Origin: Paracoccaceae bacterium | Lineage (GTDB): Bacteria; Pseudomonadota; Alphaproteobacteria; Rhodobacterales; Rhodobacteraceae | Length of the DNA: 60,711 bases | Reading direction: 5' to 3' | Assembly (NCBI GenBank): GCA_023260655.1 | Contig: JALQUU010000009.1 | Location: forward strand, 1-60,711 | Part shown: positions 16,413-25,096 of the stretch, one piece after another | How positions within the stretch are numbered: the first letter of the stretch is position 1 | How the letters are laid out: the number at the start of each line of letters is the position of its first letter | Notes under the pieces: model-generated | The model's database searches: none | What the model was told of the DNA's origin: nothing | What the model saw: only the letters and a program-made list of their open reading frames with translations | Translations under genes and position numbers: made by a program

Positions 16413-17608
16413 CCCGCCCCGCCGATTTCGATGTGCCGGAAGAAGAAGGCTTCGACAGCCCGCACGCGCTTTTCAAGGATTTGCGCGGGCGCTGCCCGGT
16501 GGCATGGTCCAACGATCTGGGCGGGTTCTGGGCGGTCACCCGCCACGAAGACGCCAAGGCGGTGCTGGAAAACTGGCAGATGTTCACGACAACCGTGCAG
16601 AATGTCGTGCCGCCCGTTGCCACGACGCAACGCCGCCCGCCGCTGCACCTCGATCCGCCCGGCAATATCCCCTACCGCAACGCGATCCTGCGCTTCCTGA
16701 CGCCGCAGCGATTGGAGGCATGGCAGCCACGGATCGAAGCGATGGTGGAGCGGTTCCTTGCGCCATGGGTGGCGCAGGGGGGCGGCGAAATCTGCTCGGA
16801 GTTTTCTTTCCTCCTGCCCATCGCGCTTCTGGCCGAGTTTTTCAACCTGCCCCCAGATGATGCCGAGCGGATCCGCGTGGTCGGGGCGGAGTTCAACATG
16901 GCCTTGCAACGGCAGGACTTCGAGACCCTGCGCGAGAAGTCGGATGCGCTTTACGACATCGCCCGCGCCCTCATCGAAGACCGGATCGCCCACCCGCGCG
17001 ATCCCGACAGCGACCCGACCGCTAGCCTCTTGGCCGTGCGCGTGGACGGCGCGCCGCTTGCCCCCGATCTCGCCCTCGGCGCGCTGCGCCAGTTCCTTCT
17101 AGTCGGGATCATCGCCCCCACGACCTTCATTGGCTCCATGGCGGTGCACCTTGCCCGCCATCCGGACCATCACGCCGAACTCACCGCCAATCCGGCTCTC
17201 GTGCCGGAGGCGACAGAGGAATTGCTGCGGCTCTACACGCCCTATCGCGGCTTTGCCCGCACCGCGCGGGAAGACACGGTGCTTGGCGGGCGGCAGATCA
17301 AGGCGGGCGAGGCGCTGGCGGTGGTTTTCACTTCTGCCAATCGCGATGCGGAGGTTTTCGAAGAGCCGGAAACCTATCGCCTCGATCGCGGCGCGCGAGA
17401 CCTCCTGACCTTCGGCCGCGGCCCCCATATGTGCCCCGGTGCACCTCTGGCGCGGATGCTCCTGCAAGAGGTCTTGCGCCAATTGACCGCCCGCACCGCG
17501 CGGCTGGAGCAGGTGGGCGGGATCGAGATGACCCGCTGGCCGGAATACGGCCCGCTGAGGGCTGTTTTTGTCGCTCATCCCGCTGCCGGGAAGAAGCGCG
17601 AGGGCTGA
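16409..17608 (+). CDS. Cytochrome P450, second of a tandem pair, atypical I-helix
   Basis: A 399-residue P450 overlapping the previous gene by 4 nt (ATGA). The heme loop FGRGPHMCPG gives the ligand Cys342, and ExxR is EELLRL. The I-helix reads VGIIAPTT where AGHETT is usual, so, like its neighbour, it has a hydrophobic residue and Pro at the acid-alcohol positions. The two proteins are paralogs and may act as a pair on one substrate or on consecutive intermediates. The gene is the last of the island; a dispersed repeat follows. Confidence 0.92.
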   Translation: MTRPADFDVPEEEGFDSPHALFKDLRGRCPVAWSNDLGGFWAVTRHEDAKAVLENWQMFTTTVQNVVPPVATTQRRPPLHLDPPGNIPYRNAILRFLTPQRLEAWQPRIEAMVERFLAPWVAQGGGEICSEFSFLLPIALLAEFFNLPPDDAERIRVVGAEFNMALQRQDFETLREKSDALYDIARALIEDRIAHPRDPDSDPTASLLAVRVDGAPLAPDLALGALRQFLLVGIIAPTTFIGSMAVHLARHPDHHAELTANPALVPEATEELLRLYTPYRGFARTAREDTVLGGRQIKAGEALAVVFTSANRDAEVFEEPETYRLDRGARDLLTFGRGPHMCPGAPLARMLLQEVLRQLTARTARLEQVGGIEMTRWPEYGPLRAVFVAHPAAGKKREG

Positions 17609-17640
17609 TCCCGCCTCTCGCTTGAGACTGAAGAAAGTCA

Positions 17641-17697
17641 GGGGGCGCTGCCCCCTCGGCGCTCCGCGCCTCACCCCCGGGATATTTTGCAAAGCGA
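17641..17697 (+). repeat. Dispersed intergenic repeat, copy 1
   Basis: GGGGGCGCTGCCCCCTC, a short variable hairpin (GGCGCTCCGCGCC), then CACCCCCGGGATATTT and AAAGCGA. A second copy with the same layout lies at 42980-43034. The initial GGGGGC...GCCCCC is itself a small palindrome. It resembles REP-like elements that I recall as common between Rhodobacteraceae genes. Confidence 0.75.
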
Positions 17698-17777
17698 GAG
17701 CAGGGGGGTGCGTCAGGCTGTACCTTTCCCAGAGGGGCGTCGCATGGCATGAGGGCGGCAGGACAAGGAGGCGTTTT

Positions 17778-18311
17778 ATGGCGCGCAAGGCAGTAGAAGG
17801 TTCGTTGGAGCGCGGGTTGTTCGCCTCCCGTTGGTTGATGGCACCGATGTATATCGGTCTGGTGGTGGCGCTGGGGATGCTGATGGTCGTGTTCCTGCGC
17901 GAACTGGCCTATTACGCGCCGCAAGTGCTTGTGATGAGTGCCGACAAGGCCATTCTGGCGATCCTGACCTTGATCGACCTGACGCTGGCCGCGAACCTCC
18001 TCGTGATCGTGATCTTCTCGGGCTACGAGAATTTCGTGTCGAAATTCGATATCGGCGCGCATCCCGATCGCCCTTTCTGGATGGGGCATGTGGATTTCGG
18101 TGGCTTGAAGATGAAGCTGATTGCCTCCATCGTCGCGATTTCCGGGATCCACCTCTTGAAGCGGTTTATGGAGATCGGGCAGAAATCGGCGGATGCGGCT
18201 TTCGGGGATCGCGAGCTTTTCTGGCTTCTGGTGATCCACATGGCTTTCGTGCTGTCGGGGCTCATGATGGCGGCGATGGATTGGCTCGTCGCACGAACGT
18301 CGAAGAAGTAA
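17778..18311 (+). CDS. UPF0114 (YqhA-type) membrane protein
   Basis: A 177-residue membrane protein with about four hydrophobic helices (near residues 20-40, 60-85, 110-130 and 145-168). It contains the family stretch LTLIDLTLAANLLVIVIFSGYENFVSKFD. The family is widespread and has no established function. The ATG at 17778 is preceded by CAAGGAGG. It stands alone after the repeat, ahead of the hisC operon. Confidence 0.85.
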   Translation: MARKAVEGSLERGLFASRWLMAPMYIGLVVALGMLMVVFLRELAYYAPQVLVMSADKAILAILTLIDLTLAANLLVIVIFSGYENFVSKFDIGAHPDRPFWMGHVDFGGLKMKLIASIVAISGIHLLKRFMEIGQKSADAAFGDRELFWLLVIHMAFVLSGLMMAAMDWLVARTSKK

Positions 18312-18371
18312 GGCTCTTCCAGAGGGCGCTTTCGGGCGCTAAGAGGCTGGGAGATTTGAAGGAGAGTGCAG

Positions 18372-19454
18372 ATGACCCGCATACCGCCCCAGCCCGGCAT
18401 CATGGATATCGCGCTCTATGTCAGCGGCGAGAGCACGGTGGCGGGCAAGGCCGAGGTGCTGAAGCTCTCGTCGAACGAGAACCCCTTCGGCTTCTCCGAT
18501 AAGGCGCGCGAGGCTTTTGCGCGGTCGGTCACCAATCTGCACCGCTATCCGTCCACGGATCATGGCAGCTTGCGCCGCGCGATTGGCGAGGTTTACGGGC
18601 TTGATCCGGATCGGGTGATTTGCGGCGTGGGCTCCGACGAGGTGCTGCAATTCGTGACGCAGTGCTATGCGGGCCCCGGTGACGAGGTGATTACCACCGA
18701 GCACGGGTTCTCGATGTATCCGATCCTGGCACGGGCGGCAGGCGCGGTTCCGGTGACAGTGAAAGAGCGGGAGCGGGTGGTGGATGTGGATGCGATCCTC
18801 GCTGCTGTGACGCCGCGCACCAAGCTTGTCTTCATCGCCAACCCGGCCAATCCCACGGGCACGATGCTGCCGGAGGCCGATCTCTGGCGGCTTTGCGAGG
18901 GGCTGCCTCCGCATGTGATCTTCGTGCATGACGGGGCCTATACCGAGTTTGCGGAGGGGTTCGATGGTGGCGTCTCGCTGGTTGAAGCGTTCCCGAACGT
19001 GGTGATTACGCGGACCTTCTCGAAGATCTACGGACTGGGCGGCCTCCGGATTGGCTGGGGGTATGCGCAGCGCGAGATCATCGACGTGCTCAACCGTGTG
19101 CGCCAGCCGTTCAACCTTTCGGAAACGCAACTGGCGGCCGCCGAAGCCGCCGTGCGGGATCAGGACTTCGTTTCGCGGTGCCAGACCGAAAACGCCAAGT
19201 GGCGCGCGTGGCTCACGGATGCGCTGCGCCAGATGGGTGTGGGCTGTGACGAGAGCCATGCGAATTTCGTGCTGGCGCGTTTTGCCGATGCCGATCAGGC
19301 TGGCGCAGCGGATGCGGCCTTGAAGGCCGATGGCATCATCGTGCGCCGCGTGACGGGCTACGGCATTCCCGAGGCGCTCCGCATCACGGTGGGTGACGAG
19401 GCGGCATGCCGCCGTGTGGCCCATGTGATCCGCGGTTTTCTGGGAGAGCAGTGA
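18372..19454 (+). CDS. hisC: Histidinol-phosphate / aromatic aminotransferase
   Basis: A 360-residue class I/II PLP aminotransferase. Visible motifs are [11 protein letters not shown], the HDGAYTEF Asp/Tyr pair, and [16 protein letters not shown] with the Schiff-base Lys. HisC makes histidinol phosphate; in alphaproteobacteria the same enzyme often also transaminates aromatic keto acids. Linkage to tyrC (4-nt overlap) favours a role in tyrosine and phenylalanine synthesis here. The ATG at 18372 follows GAAGGAGAG. Confidence 0.93.
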   Translation: MTRIPPQPGIMDIALYVSGESTVAGKAEVLKLSSNENPFGFSDKAREAFARSVTNLHRYPSTDHGSLRRAIGEVYGLDPDRVICGVGSDEVLQFVTQCYAGPGDEVITTEHGFSMYPILARAAGAVPVTVKERERVVDVDAILAAVTPRTKLVFIANPANPTGTMLPEADLWRLCEGLPPHVIFVHDGAYTEFAEGFDGGVSLVEAFPNVVITRTFSKIYGLGGLRIGWGYAQREIIDVLNRVRQPFNLSETQLAAAEAAVRDQDFVSRCQTENAKWRAWLTDALRQMGVGCDESHANFVLARFADADQAGAADAALKADGIIVRRVTGYGIPEALRITVGDEAACRRVAHVIRGFLGEQ

Positions 19455-20374
19455 TGGCACAGATCTATGAGCGGGTGGCGCTGATCGGTCTTGGCTTGAT
19501 CGCAGGCTCGATGGCGCTGGCGATCCGGCGCAACGGTTTGGCAGGCGAAGTCACGGGCTATGCCCGCACCGAGGCCACGCGAGAAACCGCCCGCCGCATC
19601 AATTTGGTGGACCGCGTGTGTGACACGGCAATCGAGGCGGTGAAGGGGGCTGATCTGGTGGTGCTCTGCGTACCGCCGGGGGCGATGGGTGCTGTGGCGC
19701 AAGACATTGGCCCGCATCTGAAGCCGGGCGCGACCGTTACCGATGTAGGGTCGGTCAAGCAGGCAGTGATTTCGGCGGTTGGTCCGCATCTTGGGCCGGA
19801 TATCCATTTCGTGCCGGGGCACCCTTTGGCGGGCACCGAGCATTCGGGGCCGGAATCGGGTTTTGCCACGCTTTTCGTCAATCGCTGGTGCATTCTGACG
19901 CCCGAAGCGCATGTCGAGCGCGCAGCGGTGGAGAATTTGACCGCGCTCTGGAAGGGCATGGGCGCGAATGTGGACGAGATGGATGCCGAGCATCACGATC
20001 TCGTTCTGGCCGTCACTTCGCATACTCCGCACCTCATTGCTTACACCATGGTGGGCGTGGCCGATGATCTGCGCCGCGTCACCGATAGCGAAGTCATCAA
20101 GTATTCCGCGTCCGGTTTCCGCGACTTTACGCGGATTGCCGCCTCCGACCCGACGATGTGGCGCGATGTGTTCTTGACGAACAAGGACGCAACGCTTGAA
20201 ATCCTGGGGAGATTCACCGAGGAATTGTTCGCCTTGCAGCGGGCAATCCGGCAGGGAGACGGCGAGTTGTTGTTTGATTATTTCACCCGGACCCGTGCTA
20301 TCCGGCGCGGTATCATTGAGGCAGGCCAGGATACGGCCGCGCCAGATTTCGGGCGTGTCGGTCCGAAGTCATGA
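19454..20374 (+). CDS. tyrC: Prephenate/arogenate dehydrogenase
   Basis: A 306-residue NAD(P)-dependent dehydrogenase. The Rossmann glycine motif is GLGLIAG near residues 12-18, followed by DVGSVKQAV, PGHPLAGTEHSGPESG and SHTPHLIAY. It oxidatively decarboxylates prephenate or arogenate on the tyrosine route. Translation is coupled to hisC through the TGATG overlap, and it overlaps the extensin-like gene by 4 nt. There is no C-terminal ACT domain, so feedback control must act elsewhere. Confidence 0.92.
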   Translation: MAQIYERVALIGLGLIAGSMALAIRRNGLAGEVTGYARTEATRETARRINLVDRVCDTAIEAVKGADLVVLCVPPGAMGAVAQDIGPHLKPGATVTDVGSVKQAVISAVGPHLGPDIHFVPGHPLAGTEHSGPESGFATLFVNRWCILTPEAHVERAAVENLTALWKGMGANVDEMDAEHHDLVLAVTSHTPHLIAYTMVGVADDLRRVTDSEVIKYSASGFRDFTRIAASDPTMWRDVFLTNKDATLEILGRFTEELFALQRAIRQGDGELLFDYFTRTRAIRRGIIEAGQDTAAPDFGRVGPKS

Positions 20375-21153
20375 AGCGGGCGCTTTGGGCGCTTCTGCTT
20401 ATGGGAACCTCGGCGGCTTGGGCGGACGCACCGCGCCAGTCGCTTAGGCCTGTCGCGCGCTCTGCGGGCGTGATGGTGGTGGCGGTGCCGCCACCTGTTG
20501 CCGCTCCCGCCATCGAAAATGCCTTGCACGAGGCCTTGCGTCCCCAGAGCCGCCCGGAAAATCTGGAAACGCGGCGCGCCAAGGCACCCGAGGTGATCGA
20601 CCCCAAGCCCGCCAAGCGCGTGGCCAAGGCGGGTGGCGCGATTTGCGGCGTGGCCGATATCCAAGGCGAGGTCGTGGGCCGTGTTCCGGGTAATGGTGGT
20701 TGTGGCATCCCCGATGCGGTGAAGTTGCGGGCAGTATCGGGTGTGCGGCTTTCAACGCCGGCCACGATTGATTGCACCACCGCAAAAGCCCTGAAGCGCT
20801 GGGTGGATCGCAGCTTGGTGCCTGAAGTTGGGCGGCGCGGCGGTGGCGTGACGGAGTTGCGCGTGGCCGCGTCTTACGCCTGCCGCACCCGCAATAGCCA
20901 GAAGGGCGCACGGCTTTCCGAACATGCGAAGGGCCATGCCATCGACATTTCAGGGTTCACCTACAAGGACGGCTCCCAGATCACAGTGTTGAAAAACTGG
21001 GGCGGCGGGCGCGACGGGAAGATCCTGAAGAAGGTCCATCGCGGGGCCTGTGGGCCTTTCGGCACGGTGCTGGGGCCGAATTCCGACAAGTTCCACCGTG
21101 AACATTTCCACTTCGACACCGCCCGCTATCGCGGCGGGCCTTATTGCAAATGA
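20371..21153 (+). CDS. Extensin-like C-terminal domain protein, exported
   Basis: A 260-residue protein with a signal peptide (MKRALWALLLMGTSAAWA). A low-complexity Pro/Ala-rich linker runs to about residue 90, followed by the extensin-C type domain (CGVADIQGEVVGRVPGNGGCG...RLSEHAKGHAIDISGF, FHREHFHFD). The His/Asp residues EHAKGHAID and HFHFD resemble those of zinc peptidases acting on peptidoglycan, so a cell-wall role is likely but unproven. It overlaps both neighbours by 4 nt within the hisC-tyrC operon. Confidence 0.85.
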   Translation: MKRALWALLLMGTSAAWADAPRQSLRPVARSAGVMVVAVPPPVAAPAIENALHEALRPQSRPENLETRRAKAPEVIDPKPAKRVAKAGGAICGVADIQGEVVGRVPGNGGCGIPDAVKLRAVSGVRLSTPATIDCTTAKALKRWVDRSLVPEVGRRGGGVTELRVAASYACRTRNSQKGARLSEHAKGHAIDISGFTYKDGSQITVLKNWGGGRDGKILKKVHRGACGPFGTVLGPNSDKFHREHFHFDTARYRGGPYCK

Positions 21154-21413
21154 GTAAGGCGGCGCGCGGATCACTGGCGCATCTGGCGGTGTCTGGCGCG
21201 GAAATCGCCGTGCGCGTCACGCCGAAAGCCAGCCGTGCGCGCATCGTGGCGGAAGAAGGTGAGATCCGTGTCTACGTCACCGAGGCCCCCGAGGATGGCA
21301 AAGCCACCGAAGCGGTGCGCAAAGCCTTGGCCAAGGCTTTGGGCGTGGCGCCTTCGGAGTTGGAACTGACCTCCGGCGCCACCTCGCGCGACAAACGCTT
21401 CCGCTTGAGTTAA
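21150..21413 (+). CDS. DUF167 (YggU-type) protein
   Basis: An 87-residue protein of the small alpha/beta DUF167 family. Its core is VRVTPKASRARIVAEEGEIRVYVTEAPEDGKATEAVRKALAKALGVAPSELELTSGATSRDKRF with the family's GKAxxA and SGxxSRxK positions. The ATG lies in the extensin-like stop (AATGA). The cellular role is not known. It ends the operon and overlaps the convergent gene by 4 nt. Confidence 0.9.
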   Translation: MSKAARGSLAHLAVSGAEIAVRVTPKASRARIVAEEGEIRVYVTEAPEDGKATEAVRKALAKALGVAPSELELTSGATSRDKRFRLS

Positions 21414-21646
21414 GGCTTCCGCCCGAGTGTATACACCCCTTCCGGCAGGTTCAGCGCAGCGGCCAGCTCGCGGGCCTGCTGGTGCGAAAAGGTGATGCGC
21501 TGCACTTCCTCGGTGCGCGGGTCGAGTTGCTCGACCGTGATGCAATCCTCGAAAATATTGATGGTCACGTCTTCTTTGAGATGCGGGCTGCCCTCATCTA
21601 CCAGCGTGACAACAGTGGCGTCGAATTCGTGCTCGATGGTGAACAT
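21410..21646 (-). CDS. Conserved hypothetical protein
   Basis: A 78-residue acidic protein beginning MFTIEHEFDATVVTLVDEG. I recall similar short proteins in other Rhodobacteraceae but know of no function. The ATG at 21646 is chosen because the conserved region begins there; an in-frame ATG ten codons upstream is possible. Neither has a strong ribosome site. The gene is convergent with DUF167. Confidence 0.6.
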   Translation of the reverse strand: MFTIEHEFDATVVTLVDEGSPHLKEDVTINIFEDCITVEQLDPRTEEVQRITFSHQQARELAAALNLPEGVYTLGRKP

Positions 21647-21730
21647 GGCTTTATGAAAAGCGATGGCGCGCGCCATGGCAAGAACAATCCCGCGTGAGGG
21701 GGCTGGAGCGCGGGGGGGAAGCTGTTAGAT

Positions 21731-22474
21731 ATGGGCAAACAGCGCGGGAATGGTTCGATGCGGGTGGCTTTGGCAGGACTGGCGATGATGGCAACGCTGG
21801 CGGGATGCGTCAGCATGGAGGAGCCCGTCGCGCGACCCCAACCGCAACCTGCCGCTGTGCAAACGCCCTCGCTGCCGCCTTCCGCCAGCCAAGCCGCGCG
21901 GAATTTCGTCGAAGTCGTGCGCACGGTGGAGCCTGTGGCCGAAAACGAATGCCGCATCCGTGCGCCCCGCGCCAATTGCGATTTCCGCATTGTGGTTGAT
22001 GATCGCCCCGGCCAGCCCGCGAACGCCTTCCAGACGCTCGATGACACCGGTCGCCCGATCCTCGCCTTCACGCTGCCGCTGATTGTCGAAGCCCGCAACG
22101 TGCACGAATTGGCTTTCGTGATGGGGCACGAGGCCTCGCACCACATCGAAGGCCATATCCCGCGCCAGAAGGCCAATGCCACGGCAGGCGCCGTGATTTT
22201 CGCAGGCCTCGCCACGCTTACGGGTGGGGATGCCAACGCCATCCGCACGGCGCAGGAGCTTGGCGCATCCATCGGCGCGCGCAGCTATTCCAAGGATTTC
22301 GAACTGGAAGCCGATGCGCTGGGCACCCTGATTACCAAGCGCGCGGGCTATGATCCGGTGTTAGGCGCGGAGTTTTTCACCCGTATTCCGGACCCCGGAA
22401 ACCGCTTCCTTGGCACCCACCCACCGAACGCACAGCGCATCGAAGTGGTTCGGCGCACCGCTGCCGGAATCTGA
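21731..22474 (+). CDS. M48-family metallopeptidase lipoprotein
   Basis: A 247-residue protein with a lipoprotein signal (LAGLAMMATLAGC; lipid Cys at about residue 26) and a proline-rich linker. The zinc motif GHEASHHIEGH contains HExxH, and the third-ligand region is FELEADALG. The ending (GTHPPNAQRIE) fits BepA/LoiP-like periplasmic proteases involved in outer-membrane quality control. ATG 21731 has GGGGGGAAG nine nt upstream; an internal ATG at 21758 is the alternative. Confidence 0.85.
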   Translation: MGKQRGNGSMRVALAGLAMMATLAGCVSMEEPVARPQPQPAAVQTPSLPPSASQAARNFVEVVRTVEPVAENECRIRAPRANCDFRIVVDDRPGQPANAFQTLDDTGRPILAFTLPLIVEARNVHELAFVMGHEASHHIEGHIPRQKANATAGAVIFAGLATLTGGDANAIRTAQELGASIGARSYSKDFELEADALGTLITKRAGYDPVLGAEFFTRIPDPGNRFLGTHPPNAQRIEVVRRTAAGI

Positions 22475-22547
22475 TCGCGTTTGATCCGTATCAATGTGGA
22501 GGCCCCTCTAGGAGCCTAGCCTGATCCCATGTTTCGGGAGAGGCGCG

Positions 22548-22811
22548 ATGGTTTCTGTACTGGGTAATCCGATTCGTCACATCTGGCTGGTGCGCCGGAT
22601 GGCCGATGTTGCGGGCGTAGATTTGGCCGAAGAACAGGCGCGTGGCGCGCTTTCCCAAGAAGACTGGGCCGCGATGGTCACGCGCTGCCGTGGCTGCGCC
22701 CATCCCGACGATTGCGAACGACACCTCGATCGGGGCGATTTCCGTGCTCCGCCAGAGTGGTGCGAAAACCGCGCGGAATTCGATGCGCTCTCTGACAAAG
22801 TGGAGGCTTGA
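22548..22811 (+). CDS. DUF6455 protein 1 of 3
   Basis: An 87-residue protein with the DUF6455 pattern: a helical N-terminus (RRMADVAGVDLAEEQARGAL), then CRGC, DDCERHL and PEWCENRAEF. The four Cys suggest a metal site, probably [Fe-S] or zinc. It is first in a run of three related genes separated by 1-2 nt. Function unknown. Confidence 0.8.
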   Translation: MVSVLGNPIRHIWLVRRMADVAGVDLAEEQARGALSQEDWAAMVTRCRGCAHPDDCERHLDRGDFRAPPEWCENRAEFDALSDKVEA

Positions 22812-22812
22812 A

Positions 22813-23091
22813 ATGGGCGAAGTTCTTCCCCTGACACCACCCGATGCCGCCTTCTGGCGGACGCGGTCTATGGCGCGCAATATGGATCTCAATCTGGGAG
22901 AGGCGGTGGTGGCCTAGCGTCTCTCGGTCGAAACCTACGCCGCCCTCGTGACCCGCTGTCGTAAATGCGCAGAGACCGGTGCTTGCGACGTGTGGTTGGC
23001 CGAAGCCTCGCCGCCTCGGGAAATCCCGAGTTACTGCCGCAACGCCCATGTGTTCCTGGCCCTCAAGGCAGCACAAAAAAAGGAGAATTGA
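22813..23091 (+). pseudogene. DUF6455 protein 2 of 3, interrupted by an amber codon
   Basis: The frame opens at ATG 22813 (GGAGG upstream) with MGEVLPLTPPDAAFW, and the helical part ends NLGEAVVA. TAG at 22915-22917 follows. The same frame continues as RLSVETYAALVTRCRKCAETGACDVWL and PSYCRNAHVF to TGA at 23089-23091, the complete DUF6455 Cys pattern. Read through, the protein is 92 residues. The aligned residue in the first paralog is Gly, so the original codon is not certain, but CAG (Gln) is one step away. The ribosome site of the third gene lies inside the end of this one. Confidence 0.8.
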
Positions 23092-23093
23092 GG

Positions 23094-23333
23094 ATGGGAC
23101 TATTCGATAGCATGGCGCGCCGCCTTGGCCTGATGGACCGGATGGCCGAGAAACTCGGTGCGGATATCAAAGCGCAAGGGTCGCAGGTCTACCGCGAAGC
23201 GGTGGTGCGCTGCTCCCAATGCGTCCATCCGACAGAATGCGAAAGTTATCTCGCGCAAGAGGCGGGCATGAAAGAAGCACCGGACTATTGCCGCAACAAG
23301 GCCCTGCTCGAAGGCCTTGCTATCGAGGAATAA
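23094..23333 (+). CDS. DUF6455 protein 3 of 3
   Basis: A 79-residue protein with MARRLGLMDRMAEKLG, then CSQC, TECESYL and PDYCRNKAL, the same four-Cys layout as the two upstream genes. AAAGGAG is upstream of ATG 23094. The three paralogs differ strongly in sequence, so the duplication is not recent. Function unknown. Confidence 0.82.
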   Translation: MGLFDSMARRLGLMDRMAEKLGADIKAQGSQVYREAVVRCSQCVHPTECESYLAQEAGMKEAPDYCRNKALLEGLAIEE

Positions 23334-23336
23334 GGC

Positions 23337-23579
23337 TCAGAGCGCTTTATGTGCCCCGTCGCAGAGCGGGGCCTTGGCGCTGGCCTTGCAGCCGCAGAAC
23401 CACACCTTGCCATCTTTCTCGGCGGTGTATTTGGTCGGTGTGATGTCTGTGCCTTTATGGCTGCCATCACAGAAGGGCTGCTTTTGCGAACGCCCGCACG
23501 CACACCAGAAATAGGTTTTTCCGGCCTCGACCTCGGTCGGATAGGGGGCTTTCTGGGCAATGATCGGCGCGTCGGACAT
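23337..23579 (-). CDS. CDGSH iron-sulfur domain protein
   Basis: An 80-residue protein with two CDGSH-type motifs: CACGRSQKQPFCDGSH and CGCKASAKAPLCDGAH. Each has the C-x-C...C...H ligands for a redox-active [2Fe-2S] cluster. ATG 23579 follows AAAGGAG; a longer frame upstream is not supported. It is convergent with the DUF6455 run. Its partner is unknown. Confidence 0.9.
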   Translation of the reverse strand: MSDAPIIAQKAPYPTEVEAGKTYFWCACGRSQKQPFCDGSHKGTDITPTKYTAEKDGKVWFCGCKASAKAPLCDGAHKAL

Positions 23580-23641
23580 GGGCTGGCTCCTTTGGCTTGG
23601 CTTGCCAGAGAGAAAGCGCAAATCCTGACGAAAGCAAGTGC

Positions 23642-25003
23642 TTAGACGAGCCGCCCCCAAAGGTCGTATTCGCCCGCCTCTTCCACTTCGACCGCCACGA
23701 TATCGCCGGGGTTCAGGCCTTCGTGGCCCTCGTCGATAAAGAGGTTGCCGTCGATCTCCGGCGCGTCGGCCATGGTGCGGCAGGTGGCGGCGTCTTCATC
23801 GACCTCATCGACGATCACTTGCAGCGTCCGGCCCACTTTGGCTTCGAGTTTCGCTTCCGAAATGGCTTGCACCTTTTCCATGAAGCGGTCCCAACGCTCT
23901 TGCTTCATCTCGGCTGGAACGTGGTCGGGCAGATCGTTCGAGCGGGCACCCGCCACGTTCTCGTATTGGAAGCAACCCACGCGATCCAGTTGCGCTTCGT
24001 CGAGCCAGTCGAGCAGCGTCTGGAACTCTTCTTCCGTCTCGCCGGGGTAGCCCACGATGAAGGTGGAGCGGAGCGTGATATCAGGGCAATCGCGCCGCCA
24101 CGCGGCAATCTCATCCAAAGTGCGCGAGGCCGCAGCCGGGCGCGCCATGCGCTTCAACACTTCAGGATGGGCGTGCTGGAAGGGAATGTCGAGGTAAGGC
24201 AGGATGCCGCCTTCGGCCATCATCGGGATCAATTCGCGCACATGCGGGTAGGGGTAAACGTAATGCATCCGCACCCAAGCGCCGAGGCTTCCGAGGTCTT
24301 TCGCCAGATCGAGGATCGGGAATTTCGAAGGCCGCTCTGCCCAATCCGTGCCATAGGCGGAGGTATCCTGCGAGATTATCAAAAGCTCCCGCACGCCGTT
24401 TTCCACGAGCTTTTCAGCTTCCCGCATCACCGCTTTAAGCGGGCGCGAGGCGAGTTTCCCGCGCATGTCAGGGATGATGCAGAACTTGCACTTGTGGTTA
24501 CAACCCTCGGAAATCTTTAGATAACTGTAGTGCCGCGGTGTGAGCTTGATGCCCTGCGGCGGCAGCAGGTCGATGAAGGGATCGGGATCGGGCGGCACCG
24601 CGCCATGCACCGCGTCGAGCACTTGCTCGTATTGATGCGGGCCCGTCACCGCTAGCACTTTCGGGTGCACGCCCGTGATATATTCAGGCTCTGCCCCCAA
24701 GCAGCCCGTCACAATCACCTTGCCGTTTTCCTGAAGCGCCTCGCCGATGGCCTCAAGGCTTTCCGCCTTGGCGCTGTCGAGGAAGCCGCAGGTGTTCACA
24801 ATCACCGCATCCGCGCCCTGATAATCGGGCGAGATCGCATAGCCCTCGGCCCGAAGCCGGGTCAGGATGCGTTCGCTATCCACCAAGGCTTTGGGGCAGC
24901 CCAACGAGACCATGCCGATGGTCGGCTGGCCGGGGCGGGGGGCGTCGTCGAAGCGGGGCTTCGGCGCGAGATCGGGGCGGAGCGAGGGCGGGTTCTGGGA
25001 CAT
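23642..25003 (-). CDS. rimO: Ribosomal protein S12 methylthiotransferase
   Basis: A 453-residue radical SAM enzyme that methylthiolates an Asp of ribosomal protein S12. The N-terminal UPF0004 domain has [12 protein letters not shown] and NTCGF. The radical SAM cluster is [11 protein letters not shown] at about residue 170, and a TRAM domain lies at the end ([18 protein letters not shown]...). The start is placed at [11 protein letters not shown] (25003); a longer in-frame extension lacks family similarity. It is divergent from the FAD dehydrogenase operon. Confidence 0.95.
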   Translation of the reverse strand: MSQNPPSLRPDLAPKPRFDDAPRPGQPTIGMVSLGCPKALVDSERILTRLRAEGYAISPDYQGADAVIVNTCGFLDSAKAESLEAIGEALQENGKVIVTGCLGAEPEYITGVHPKVLAVTGPHQYEQVLDAVHGAVPPDPDPFIDLLPPQGIKLTPRHYSYLKISEGCNHKCKFCIIPDMRGKLASRPLKAVMREAEKLVENGVRELLIISQDTSAYGTDWAERPSKFPILDLAKDLGSLGAWVRMHYVYPYPHVRELIPMMAEGGILPYLDIPFQHAHPEVLKRMARPAAASRTLDEIAAWRRDCPDITLRSTFIVGYPGETEEEFQTLLDWLDEAQLDRVGCFQYENVAGARSNDLPDHVPAEMKQERWDRFMEKVQAISEAKLEAKVGRTLQVIVDEVDEDAATCRTMADAPEIDGNLFIDEGHEGLNPGDIVAVEVEEAGEYDLWGRLV

Positions 25004-25096
25004 TTGCGCGATATACAGCGCGATTGGCAATTGCGGAAGAGGGTGGCTTGACGATCCGCATCGCACGCGCCTCTATGAGCGGGCGGAGGGCTCGAA

